DNA from: Steroidobacteraceae bacterium
Lineage (GTDB): Bacteria; Pseudomonadota; Gammaproteobacteria; Steroidobacterales; Steroidobacteraceae
DNA: 5,826 bases
Direction: 5' to 3'
Assembly (NCBI GenBank): GCA_025927665.1
Contig: JAICKZ010000212.1
Coordinates: 1 to 5,826 of the forward strand
Positions 1-5,826 of this stretch are shown here, piece after piece. The position numbers were made by a program, and so were the translations under genes. Numbering within the stretch: the first letter of the stretch is position 1; each line of letters begins with the position of its first letter. Below the pieces are notes generated by a model, which did not search any database, was not told the origin of the DNA, and worked only from the letters and a program-made list of their open reading frames with translations.

Positions 1-1904
1 CCGGTTGGTCAATGGATGAAGTTTATAAATATTGTCGCATTGATCCTTGGTTTCTGGTGCAGATCGAAGACTTGATGAAGGAAGAAAAACAAATCGCAGC
101 ACAAGGATTGGATGTCTTTGAAGTCAATCGTCTGCGGCAACTTAAGCGCAAGGGGTTTGCTGACAGTCGTATTGCAAAATTGATTGGCACCGATGAAGCT
201 TCGGTACGACGTCGTCGCCAGCGCTTGAACGTACGTCCGGTATATAAACGTGTGGATACGTGTGCCGCGGAGTTTTCAACTTCAACTGCTTATCTGTATT
301 CAACTTACGATGAAGAATGCGAAGCGAATCCCACCGCGCGCAACAAGATCATGATTCTCGGTGGTGGTCCTAATCGTATTGGTCAGGGAATCGAATTCGA
401 TTATTGCTGTGTGCATGCCGCGTTTGCATTGCGCGAGGCCGGCTATGAAACCATCATGGTCAATTGCAACCCAGAAACCGTATCCACTGATTACGATACG
501 TCAGACCGCTTATATTTTGAGCCATTGACATTTGAAGATGTCATGGAAATTATCGATAAAGAAAAACCCATTGGAGTCATTGTTCAATACGGCGGTCAAA
601 CACCATTGAAATTAAGTCGTGCATTGGAAGCCGCCGGTGCACCCATCATCGGCACTTCACCCGATGCAATCGATGTGGCCGAAGATCGCGAACGCTTTCA
701 GCAATTGGTTACACAATTGGCATTGAAGCAGCCACCCAATCGCACTGCACGCACCGAGGAGGCGGCAGTTCAAGCGGCAAAGGAGATTGGTTATCCGTTG
801 GTAGTGCGTCCTTCGTATGTACTGGGTGGACGTGCCATGGAAGTGGTGTTTACAGAAGCGGATCTGCGCATCTACATGACCGAAGCGGTTACCGTTTCAA
901 ATGACAGTCCCGTGTTACTCGATAGATTTCTTGATGTCGCAATCGAAGTCGATGTAGATGCCATTTGTGATGGCGACGATGTATTCATCGGTGGCATCAT
1001 GGAACATATTGAACAAGCCGGTGTACATTCGGGCGATTCAAGTTGTTCATTACCACCCAATAGTTTAAGTGCCGAAGTTCAAGCCGAGTTGCGCATGCAA
1101 ACACGCAAGCTTGCGTTGGCACTTAAAGTAGTTGGGCTGATGAATATTCAATTCGCGATTCAAAACAAGGTGATCTATGTACTTGAAGTGAATCCACGTG
1201 CCTCTCGCACGGTGCCGTTTGTTTCCAAGGCCACGGGCGTACCGCTTGCAAAAATGGCAGCGCGAGTCATGGCTGGTGAAAAGTTGAAAGCACTGGATTT
1301 GATTAAAGAACGCATGCCGAAATTCTTTTCGGTAAAAGAAGCGGTTTTCCCGTTCGCAAAATTTCCCGATGCCGATCCGATTCTTGGACCAGAGATGAAA
1401 TCCACTGGTGAAGTGATGGGCACCGGTCGCAGTTTTGGTGAAGCCTATGCCAAGGCGCAATTGGCTTCTGGCGTGGTATTGCCGACGCGCGGTGTGTGTT
1501 TGATCAGTGTGCGCGAACGCGATAAAGAATTGGCTGCGACGTTGGCAAAAAGATTACTCGATCGTGGTTTTGAAATCGCCGCCACCGCAGGCACCGCTAA
1601 AGTGATTGCAGCAGCCGGATTGACAGTGCGCATCGTCAATAAAGTTCGCGAAGGGCGTCCACACATTGTAGACATGATCAAGAACGACGAGATTTCGCTG
1701 ATCGTTAACACCACTGAAGGCAAGCAAGCCACATTAGAGTCACGTTCTATACGTCGCGAAGCGGTACATCGTAAAGTGACTTATTACACGACCATTAATG
1801 CCGCATTGGCAACTTGCGAAGCACTGGATCATCTCGATTCTGGTGAAGTCAATTTGTTGCGTGATATGCATAACGAAGTTAAACAAAAAGAGGTTGGCAC
1901 ATGA
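1..1904 (+). CDS. carB: Carbamoyl-phosphate synthase large subunit, C-terminal part (5' truncated by window edge)
   Basis: The frame is open from the left edge; the first in-frame ATG, at 12, is internal, because family members are about 1070 residues and only about 633 are present. CarB makes carbamoyl phosphate from bicarbonate, ammonia (delivered by CarA from glutamine) and two ATP, feeding pyrimidine and arginine synthesis in the cytoplasm. Numbering from the Met at 12, residues 1-110 are the end of the oligomerisation domain (RQLKRKGFAD, YKRVDTCAAEF). Residues 112-490 are the second ATP-grasp half, which phosphorylates carbamate, with GGGPNRIGQGIEFDY, QYGGQTPLK, RPSYVLGGRAME, EHIEQAGVHSGDS and EVNPRASRTVPF all intact. 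Residues 495-625 are the MGS-like allosteric domain, where UMP, IMP and ornithine act in E. coli (ATAGTAK, NKVREGRPHI, NTTEGK). No frameshift or lost motif is visible. The TGA stop overlaps the greA start, so the two are probably one operon; carA is expected upstream, outside the window. Confidence 0.97.
   Translation, partial: GWSMDEVYKYCRIDPWFLVQIEDLMKEEKQIAAQGLDVFEVNRLRQLKRKGFADSRIAKLIGTDEASVRRRRQRLNVRPVYKRVDTCAAEFSTSTAYLYSTYDEECEANPTARNKIMILGGGPNRIGQGIEFDYCCVHAAFALREAGYETIMVNCNPETVSTDYDTSDRLYFEPLTFEDVMEIIDKEKPIGVIVQYGGQTPLKLSRALEAAGAPIIGTSPDAIDVAEDRERFQQLVTQLALKQPPNRTARTEEAAVQAAKEIGYPLVVRPSYVLGGRAMEVVFTEADLRIYMTEAVTVSNDSPVLLDRFLDVAIEVDVDAICDGDDVFIGGIMEHIEQAGVHSGDSSCSLPPNSLSAEVQAELRMQTRKLALALKVVGLMNIQFAIQNKVIYVLEVNPRASRTVPFVSKATGVPLAKMAARVMAGEKLKALDLIKERMPKFFSVKEAVFPFAKFPDADPILGPEMKSTGEVMGTGRSFGEAYAKAQLASGVVLPTRGVCLISVRERDKELAATLAKRLLDRGFEIAATAGTAKVIAAAGLTVRIVNKVREGRPHIVDMIKNDEISLIVNTTEGKQATLESRSIRREAVHRKVTYYTTINAALATCEALDHLDSGEVNLLRDMHNEVKQKEVGT
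1888..1893 (+). promoter_or_regulatory. Ribosome binding site of greA inside the carB end
   Basis: AAGAGG lies 7 bases before the ATG at 1901, within the last codons of carB. It fixes the greA start and, with the ATGA overlap at 1901-1904, suggests that ribosomes finishing carB can re-initiate on greA (inference). Confidence 0.7.
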
Positions 1905-2377
1905 AGCGTGCACCACTGACCAAAGTTGGCGCAGAAAAACTGCGTAATGAATTGCGTCGCCTTAAGACTGAAGAGCGCCCACGCATTATTCAAGCTATCG
2001 CTGAAGCTCGCGCTCATGGTGATTTAAGCGAGAACGCTGAATACGCTGCTGCGCGTGAAGCGCAAAGTTTTGCTGAAGGACGCATTAAAGATATCGAAGC
2101 AATGTTGTCCAACTCTGAGATCATCGACGTAGCCGCTTTGCCGTCCATCGATCGTGTTGTATTTGGTGCCACGGTGGAACTGGTGCCTGAAGAAGGTGGC
2201 AACAAAGTAATTTATCAACTTGTTGGTGATGCTGAAGCGGATATCAAAGTCGGTTTGATTTCAATTTCCTCACCCATCGCAAGAGCGATGGTAGGTAAAA
2301 GCGAAGGCGATATTGTTGAAGTCGCTGCACCTGGTGGCATACGCAGCTACGAGATTGTGGGCATCAAATACGTTTAG
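1901..2377 (+). CDS. greA: Transcription elongation factor GreA
   Basis: GreA binds RNA polymerase through the secondary channel and stimulates cleavage of the backtracked nascent RNA, rescuing stalled complexes. The 158-residue product has the standard family length. The N-terminal coiled-coil hairpin spans about residues 8-75. Its tip has GDLSENAEY, placing the two essential acidic residues at D41 and E44, as in E. coli GreA. The C-terminal FKBP-like domain (about 80-158) carries FGATVEL, SPIARAMVGKSEGD and the closing YEIVGIKYV. The start is fixed by the AAGAGG site and by the ATGA overlap with carB. The carB-greA order is known from other gammaproteobacteria. In those groups further housekeeping genes usually follow (for example recJ or yhbY-rlmE), but here an unrelated spacer and an uncharacterised gene come next. 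No convincing intrinsic terminator is seen after the stop. Confidence 0.98.
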   Translation: MKRAPLTKVGAEKLRNELRRLKTEERPRIIQAIAEARAHGDLSENAEYAAAREAQSFAEGRIKDIEAMLSNSEIIDVAALPSIDRVVFGATVELVPEEGGNKVIYQLVGDAEADIKVGLISISSPIARAMVGKSEGDIVEVAAPGGIRSYEIVGIKYV

Positions 2378-2506
2378 TCATCGTTGGTCATGAGTTCATC
2401 AGTACAGAGCAATGCAAATTGCATGTGATGTACGATATCTTACGAGTTGGCAAAGCTGCCTGTCGCCTAAAGACTCTACGCTGCTTATTAGTGGACGTTC
2501 ACGATA

Positions 2507-2533
2507 ACCGAAATACTGTGCCTAGCACTCGGT
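2507..2533 (+). promoter_or_regulatory. Possible leader hairpin ahead of the 2560 gene
   Basis: Two nested inverted repeats are visible: an outer ACCGA (2507-2511) with TCGGT (2529-2533), and an inner GTGC (2518-2521) with GCAC (2525-2528) around a CTA loop. Six unpaired bases bulge on the left side. It ends 10 bases before the Shine-Dalgarno site, so it could sit in the 5' leader. Arms this short can arise by chance. The rest of the 2378-2559 spacer shows only a 13-base palindrome, ATGCAA-A-TTGCAT, at 2412-2424, and no clear promoter. Confidence 0.25.
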
Positions 2534-2543
2534 AATAGACTCG

Positions 2544-2550
2544 AGAGGAA
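2544..2550 (+). promoter_or_regulatory. Ribosome binding site for the 2560 gene
   Basis: AGAGGAA lies 9 bases before the ATG at 2560. An out-of-frame ATG at 2553 is only 2 bases after this site and opens a short frame (to 2693) with no protein-like character. The spacing therefore favours 2560. Confidence 0.6.
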
Positions 2551-2559
2551 ACATGCCGT

Positions 2560-3345
2560 ATGAAAGTCATCGCTATTGCGGCGCTTATTGCTTTTTCGGC
2601 TGGAGCATCCGCTGCAAATTCTACACAAAAATCACAGGCATCACTCCAACCAATCGTTGTTCAACAACATTCGCCATTATCGGTGCAATTTGATCGCGGC
2701 ACAGACCAAAGTCCATTCGTTGTCAGTAACAAGCCAAGTGCCGAGGACAAAGCCGACGCACATGAACTGGCCGTTGCTACGGACAACTTGGCAAAATGGA
2801 CGCGAGGACTTGCCATTGCATCGTTTTTTGCAACGCTATTTGCAGCGTGCTCAACAATTCTGGCATGGATAGCCACTCATGATCTCCGGAAACTAGAGCG
2901 CGCTTATGTATTCGTGACAGTTAAGTGCACAGGGTTCGGTAACTCCGGGAACGATGGCGGTCGAACTATAAATATAAAAGCGAATTTCCATAACCATGGC
3001 AAAACTCCGGCGATCCTCAAGAGTTTTAGGCTTAATGGAGTGTACAGTGATATCCCTCCCACAAAACTTATTGATCATGCCAATGCCACTAGAAAACTCC
3101 CCGATGGTCTGGTGATTGGCCGCGCTAAGCACTGGGAACAACCGCATGGAGAACAACTAACGCAGGAACAGTTCACAAGCCTCACAGACATCATCCAGCG
3201 CGTCTACATCGTCGGTGTACTAAAGTATGAAGATGTGATGGGTGTTAAGCACGAAGTTGGTTTCTGCTGGATGTCACAGCCACAGCTCAATAATGATGGT
3301 ATCCAATTCACGATCTGCCCTTCACCTCTCAACTACACCACATAA
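2560..3345 (+). CDS. Uncharacterised exported/single-pass membrane protein with RAYV and GKTPA motifs
   Basis: Function unknown. The 261-residue product starts with a signal-peptide-like stretch (residues 1-18, hydrophobic core, ASA before A19). A polar linker follows (about 19-80, PSAEDKADAHELA resembling the charged linker of related proteins). One strong membrane segment spans about 83-105, followed by DLRKLERAYVFV. The C-terminal 145 residues look like a compact mostly beta domain, with NFHNHGKTPA (142-151), GVLKYEDVMGVKHEVGFCW (219-237) and a final TICPSPLNYTT. This arrangement (signal, linker, one helix, RAYV, a G-K-T-P-A turn, Y-x-D-x-x-G-x-x-H) matches by memory a widespread class of hypothetical proteobacterial proteins with no known role. 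The positive charges after the helix suggest that the C-terminal domain is cytoplasmic (inference). An in-frame TAG at 2536 limits the start to 2560. It stands alone: 182 bases after greA and 381 before the next gene. Confidence 0.85.
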   Translation: MKVIAIAALIAFSAGASAANSTQKSQASLQPIVVQQHSPLSVQFDRGTDQSPFVVSNKPSAEDKADAHELAVATDNLAKWTRGLAIASFFATLFAACSTILAWIATHDLRKLERAYVFVTVKCTGFGNSGNDGGRTINIKANFHNHGKTPAILKSFRLNGVYSDIPPTKLIDHANATRKLPDGLVIGRAKHWEQPHGEQLTQEQFTSLTDIIQRVYIVGVLKYEDVMGVKHEVGFCWMSQPQLNNDGIQFTICPSPLNYTT

Positions 3346-3359
3346 GCTTTCTGTAGAGT

Positions 3360-3401
3360 AGTCAAGCTACCTTACTGCGCAGTAATGCGACAGGCTTGAC
3401 T
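3360..3401. repeat. Nested inverted repeat (stem-loop) after the 2560 gene
   Basis: The outer arms AGTCAAGC (3360-3367) and GCTTGACT (3394-3401) are exact inverted copies. Between them lies a perfect 14-base palindrome, TTACTGCGCAGTAA (3372-3385). It starts 15 bases after the stop of the 2560 gene. A terminator is possible from position, but no T-run follows on the plus strand. A dyad operator or the scar of a small repeat element are alternatives. Confidence 0.5.
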
Positions 3402-3699
3402 GAGTCTTCAAGATCTAGCATCAAAAACTCAGAAAATTGATGAGAAGAATGTTGTCTTTACAGAGCAACTCACGTATTGCGGATATTTTATATTCAACGT
3501 CGACTTATCGAAGAGACTAGGCAATAGTCGTTACATCTCGAAAGAAGAACGACATGCTCGAAAAAGTGAACATCAATTTAAATCATGTTTCAGTAGCTCA
3601 GTTTGGATCAGGGCAAATGGCTTCAATGCATCGCAATACGCAATAAGAAGAAAGTTGGCCTTAGTTGGAATGTAGCGTACGCATGCAGTACACTTTGAT

Positions 3700-3705
3700 T
3701 ATAAC
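3700..3705 (+). promoter_or_regulatory. Possible -10 box for the 3727 gene
   Basis: TATAAC matches the sigma-70 -10 consensus at 5 of 6 positions and lies 21 bases before the ATG. No good -35 is found at the usual spacing. If it is used, the leader would be only about 15 bases, which agrees with the lack of a clear Shine-Dalgarno sequence. Weak call. Confidence 0.25.
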
Positions 3706-3726
3706 TATTCTCCAAGCTGAGCAATC

Positions 3727-4494
3727 ATGACTCAAGATAATCGTTTAACAATTGCGGCCATTGCGATTCTGGCGTATCTGTCTGCCGATGTTGCTCATCA
3801 TGTATTGGGTCATGGTGCGGCTTGTTTGATTTCTGGCGGTCATATCAATTTACTGACTTCCGTTTTTGTAAACTGTTCTCTCAAAGGATCGGCGATTGAT
3901 CTTGCTGGTCCAACCGCCAATTTAATATTGGGATCACTTGCATGGATGATTTTATTTTTTATGCGTCGTGTGCCATCTTCAACTCGGCTTTTCATCATAC
4001 TTGTCGTAGCTTTCAATTTATTTTGGTTTTGGTTGCAGTTGATATTTAGTGTGATAACCATGACCGATGATTGGGCGTGGCCAATGCGACAATTTCACAT
4101 CGCTGAATTCGGTCGATATGGAATGATTGCAGTGGGTGTTTTGGGATATATTTTCGCAAGCCGCTTGGTTGCCAGACAATTCACATGCTTTTCAACGACC
4201 TCTGATCGTGTAAAAGTAATCGTTGGAATCGCTTGGATCAGTGCAGGCGTCATTGCAGCCGCAACCGCTGCCTTTGATCAACATCCAATGGTGACATTGT
4301 GGCGGACGGCATTACCACAGTCTTTATTGTTGTCCATTGGCTTATTATTCATACCCAAGAAAGTGGCGGCGATATCTTCTACTGGCGAAGCAGCGGCTCC
4401 TTTGCCGCTATCAATTTATTGGATTATCACTGCCGCAGTGTGTGCAGTGGCTTCCATTGTTTTACTTGGTCCTGGCTTTACACTCACGATGTGA
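3727..4494 (+). CDS. Polytopic membrane protein with degenerate M50 (site-2 protease)-like motifs
   Basis: A 255-residue, very hydrophobic protein with about six to seven membrane segments (roughly 8-28, 57-79, 86-110, 130-150, 163-183, 196-210, 228-249), so an inner-membrane location is expected. The end of the first segment reads AHHVLGHGAACLISGG, with H25 and H29 in the HxxxH spacing of zinc metalloproteases. DLAGPTANLILG (58-69) resembles the GPxxN motif after the active site in M50 intramembrane proteases. FNLFWF (96-101) followed by TDDW (113-116) sits roughly where M50 proteins carry their third metal ligand. No glutamate follows either histidine (H24-H25-V26), so the catalytic base is missing. 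The protein is therefore either an inactive relative or an unrelated membrane family (inference). The start is secure on the upstream side because an in-frame TGA lies at 3718-3720; the ribosome site is poor. It converges on the minus-strand ridA-like gene. Confidence 0.82.
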   Translation: MTQDNRLTIAAIAILAYLSADVAHHVLGHGAACLISGGHINLLTSVFVNCSLKGSAIDLAGPTANLILGSLAWMILFFMRRVPSSTRLFIILVVAFNLFWFWLQLIFSVITMTDDWAWPMRQFHIAEFGRYGMIAVGVLGYIFASRLVARQFTCFSTTSDRVKVIVGIAWISAGVIAAATAAFDQHPMVTLWRTALPQSLLLSIGLLFIPKKVAAISSTGEAAAPLPLSIYWIITAAVCAVASIVLLGPGFTLTM

Positions 4495-4535
4495 TTTATT
4501 GAAGACAAGAAATAGTTTACAAATGTGCCTGTAAT

Positions 4536-4922
4536 TTAAGTTGCTTGCTTTCGCGCTGTCACTTCAATTTCAATTTTCATTCTTGGATCAGCCAGTCCGG
4601 CACTGATCATCATCGCAGCGGGACGAATGTTACCAAAGTATTTGCGTAACACTGGCCAGCATTGTTGAAATTCATTTGCCATTGGTAATACATACGTTAC
4701 ACGTACTACATCACTCAGGCTTGAACCTGCTTGTTGTAATGCGGCGCTGATGTTTTGCATACATTGTTCAGTTTGTGTAACAACATCATCAGCAATGGTC
4801 ATGGTTTGATAATTGAATCCGGTAGTGCCAGAAACAAATATCCATTCACCATCCACCACTGCACGTGAATAACCGATATCGCGTTCAAAGGTAGAGCCGG
4901 AACTGATGAGTTGTCGTGACAT
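4536..4922 (-). CDS. RidA/YjgF/YER057c/UK114 family protein (possible enamine/imine deaminase)
   Basis: The 128-residue product has the exact size of this single-domain, trimer-forming family. RidA proper hydrolyses reactive 2-aminoacrylate and related imines made by PLP enzymes such as threonine dehydratase. Visible features are the N-terminal GYSRAVVDGEWIFVSGTTG (17-35), the helix with QTEQCMQNISAALQQAG (50-66), VVRVTYVLP (72-80), and the C-terminal R100-P-A-A-M with KIEIEVTA (116-123). R100 aligns with the substrate-binding Arg105 of E. coli RidA, and the IEIE strand with the Glu120 region. The GYSRA/SGTTG style N-terminus suggests a Rid subgroup other than archetypal RidA, so the substrate is uncertain and no symbol is given. 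It is transcribed alone on the minus strand, with a perfect TATAAT just upstream. The ribosome site (AGAGA, about 11 bases before ATG) is weak. Confidence 0.93.
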   Translation of the reverse strand: MSRQLISSGSTFERDIGYSRAVVDGEWIFVSGTTGFNYQTMTIADDVVTQTEQCMQNISAALQQAGSSLSDVVRVTYVLPMANEFQQCWPVLRKYFGNIRPAAMMISAGLADPRMKIEIEVTARKQAT

Positions 4923-4957
4923 GAAAAAGTGTCTCTGATTTGTGGTTCAACTACTCG

Positions 4958-4963
4958 ATTATA
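4958..4963 (-). promoter_or_regulatory. Likely -10 box of the ridA-like gene
   Basis: Read on the minus strand this is a perfect TATAAT, 35 bases before the ATG, which predicts a leader of about 28 bases. The position 17 bases further up (4981-4986) reads CAATGT and does not resemble a -35 box, so the promoter may be weak or activator-dependent. It lies about 35 bases from the edge of the inverted-repeat element. Confidence 0.45.
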
Positions 4964-4997
4964 GATTGGTTACGTACAATACATTGCTTAAGAACTG

Positions 4998-5148
4998 CAT
5001 TCCCGTGAAAGCGGCAATCCAGTTAGACAAATTCCGTTAACCCTGAGCCTGTCGAAGGGTTCATCAAAATAATAGTGAGGGTTCCCCTTTCGATAGAGCA
5101 GGGCTCACCATAATTGAATACAACTCGATTCCGCCTTCACGGGAATGG
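4998..5148. repeat. Dispersed-type inverted-repeat element (MITE/REP-like)
   Basis: The outer arms CATTCCCGTGAAAGCGG (4998-5014) and, inverted, 5131-5147 match at 16 of 17 bases. Similarity continues inward with small gaps: AATC-AGTT (5016-5024) against its inverted partner at 5121-5130, and CCCTGAGCCTGTCGAAGGG (5041-5059) against a degraded inverted copy at 5086-5104. The whole block can thus fold as one long imperfect hairpin. Both core sequences resemble dispersed repeats I recall from many proteobacterial genomes (the CCCTGAGCCTGTCGAAGGG core and the CATTCCCG-CGGGAATG arms). AACTG occurs at 4993-4997 and at 5153-5157 and may be a target duplication, though 4 to 5 bases separate the right copy from the arm. 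It contains no gene. It fills the gap between the slipin and ridA-like genes and could act as a transcript-end structure for the former (inference). Confidence 0.7.
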
Positions 5149-5176
5149 CAATAACTGTGGGACTTCTCTACAAGCA

Positions 5177-5826
5177 TTACTTATTCGCCAATTTCGCGAG
5201 CGCGCCTGCGGCAGAAACAAATTCACTGGGCATCATCACCACTGTCATGGTGTTTTGTTCCGCACCAATTTCGGTGAGCATCTGCATGCGTCTTAATTCC
5301 AGTGCTGCGCCAGATTGACTAATTTCATCGGCGGCTTGACGCAGTTTCACCGCAGCTTCCAATTCTGCTTCGGCCTTGATAATACGCGCACGTTTCTCGC
5401 GCAATGCTTCGGCCTCCTGTGCCATCGCACGTTGCATGGTTAAAGGAATCTCAACATCCTTCATCTCTACACGTTCTACTTGCACGCCCCAAGGCTCAGT
5501 GACTTTGTCGATCAATACCTCAAGATTTTCAGACAACTTCTCTTGTTCTTTTAATATCTCATCAAGTGAATGCTTGCCGATTACTGTTCGTAATGCGGTG
5601 AGCGAAGTTTGTGTGACTGCGGATACATACGATTCCACTTCAATCACGGCTTCTTTAGGAAGAGTGACTCGATACCAGATGACTGCACGTACTTTAACTG
5701 GCACATTGTCTTTGGTCATACTTTCTTGAGGTTCAATTGATAACGTCACTACACGCACGTCAACTAAACGCATGGTATCGATTCCAGGAATAATCCAAGT
5801 CAAACCGGGTTCGCGAGTGGATAGAA
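5177..5826 (-). CDS. Slipin/stomatin-like SPFH-domain membrane protein, C-terminal part (N-terminus beyond right edge)
   Basis: The frame stays open to the right edge: LSTREPGLTWIIPGID is read through 5803, where the TTG is an internal Leu and not a start. About 215 residues are visible of a family usually around 250-260 long, so the N-terminal membrane anchor is missing from view. SPFH (band 7) proteins form large membrane-associated oligomers and organise membrane microdomains; bacterial slipins are often paired with an NfeD partner, which would be sought outside the window. Visible family features are MRLVDVRVVTLSIEPQE, TKDNVPVKVRAVIWYRV, TSLTALRTVIGKHSLDEIL, EPWGVQVERVEMKDVEIP and MQRAMAQEAEALREKRARI. 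A charged coiled coil follows (AEAELEAAVKLRQAADEI), then LRRMQMLTEIGAEQNTMTVVMMP. The TAA stop at 5177-5179 is 29 bases from the inverted-repeat element. No T-run terminator is seen. Confidence 0.93.
   Translation of the reverse strand, partial: LSTREPGLTWIIPGIDTMRLVDVRVVTLSIEPQESMTKDNVPVKVRAVIWYRVTLPKEAVIEVESYVSAVTQTSLTALRTVIGKHSLDEILKEQEKLSENLEVLIDKVTEPWGVQVERVEMKDVEIPLTMQRAMAQEAEALREKRARIIKAEAELEAAVKLRQAADEISQSGAALELRRMQMLTEIGAEQNTMTVVMMPSEFVSAAGALAKLANK

Larger units (their letters stand above)
3346..3726. other. Non-coding stretch between two uncharacterised genes
   Basis: No credible reading frame is seen on either strand in these 381 bases. They hold the nested palindrome at 3360-3401, a small hairpin GACTA-GGCAA-TAGTC at 3515-3529, a tRNA D-arm-like run at 3593-3614, and an AT-rich patch just before the next gene. 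The stretch is longer than a normal intergenic gap here and could be the remains of a lost gene or an insertion scar (inference). Confidence 0.6.

Noticed and set aside
1065..1732. Minus-strand open frames across carB
   Set aside because: They are shadows of the carB reading frame, with no family features and no ribosome sites.
12..1904. carB starting at the ATG at 12
   Set aside because: The protein aligns from the middle of CarB and the frame is open to the left edge, so this Met is internal.
2412..2424. ATGCAA-A-TTGCAT palindrome as the greA terminator
   Set aside because: The stem is AT-rich and short, and no T-run follows.
2553..2693. Short frame from the out-of-frame ATG at 2553
   Set aside because: The spacing to the Shine-Dalgarno site is too short and the product is Cys/aromatic-rich with no sensible character.
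3587..3660. Complete tRNA gene in the spacer
   Set aside because: Only the D-arm is convincing. There is no TTC-type T-arm, the acceptor strands do not pair, and the anticodon stem has just three central pairs.
3360..5157. CRISPR array or tandem repeats
   Set aside because: The repeats seen are inverted pairs, not evenly spaced direct repeats with spacers.
5114..5296. Plus-strand 60-codon frame crossing the repeat element and the slipin 3' end
   Set aside because: It begins inside the inverted repeat and then runs antisense to the conserved slipin end; no ribosome site.
5376..5729. Plus-strand frame opposite the slipin gene
   Set aside because: It lies wholly antisense to a well-conserved SPFH coding region and resembles no protein family.
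5177..5803. Full-length slipin gene starting at 5803
   Set aside because: The codon at 5803 is TTG inside the conserved REPGL segment, and the frame continues to the window edge, so the gene is truncated by the window.

Overview
The window looks like a piece of a gammaproteobacterial chromosome of moderate GC (clearly below 50% by eye). The main reason is the carB-greA pair, joined by a 4-base ATGA overlap; this order is known from several gammaproteobacterial groups such as pseudomonads and xanthomonads. The family assignment below that level is not secure. Translation starts are ordinary, and no standard code deviation is seen.

Layout. Positions 1-1904 hold the 3' part of carB (large subunit of carbamoyl-phosphate synthase), entered mid-gene, followed directly by a complete greA (1901-2377). 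After greA the conserved block stops. A 182-base spacer leads to an uncharacterised protein with an export signal and one membrane segment (2560-3345). A 381-base non-coding stretch follows, with a nested palindrome near its start and a tRNA D-arm look-alike further on. Next comes a polytopic membrane protein (3727-4494) whose HxxxH and GPxxN motifs recall site-2 (M50) proteases but lack the catalytic glutamate. It runs convergently, 41 bases apart, into a minus-strand RidA/YjgF-family gene (4536-4922). A dispersed-type inverted-repeat element of about 150 bases (4998-5148) lies between ridA and the last gene, a slipin/stomatin-like SPFH protein on the minus strand (5177 to the right edge, N-terminus outside the window).

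How the genes relate. carB and greA form one translationally coupled unit: pyrimidine/arginine precursor synthesis plus transcript-cleavage factor. The remaining genes show no obvious shared pathway. The two uncharacterised plus-strand genes and the repeat element give 2378-5176 an accessory character, but no integrase, transposase, toxin-antitoxin pair, CRISPR array or complete RNA gene was found. I do not see strong support for a novel multi-gene system; the most interesting items are the degenerate protease-like membrane protein and the inverted-repeat element.
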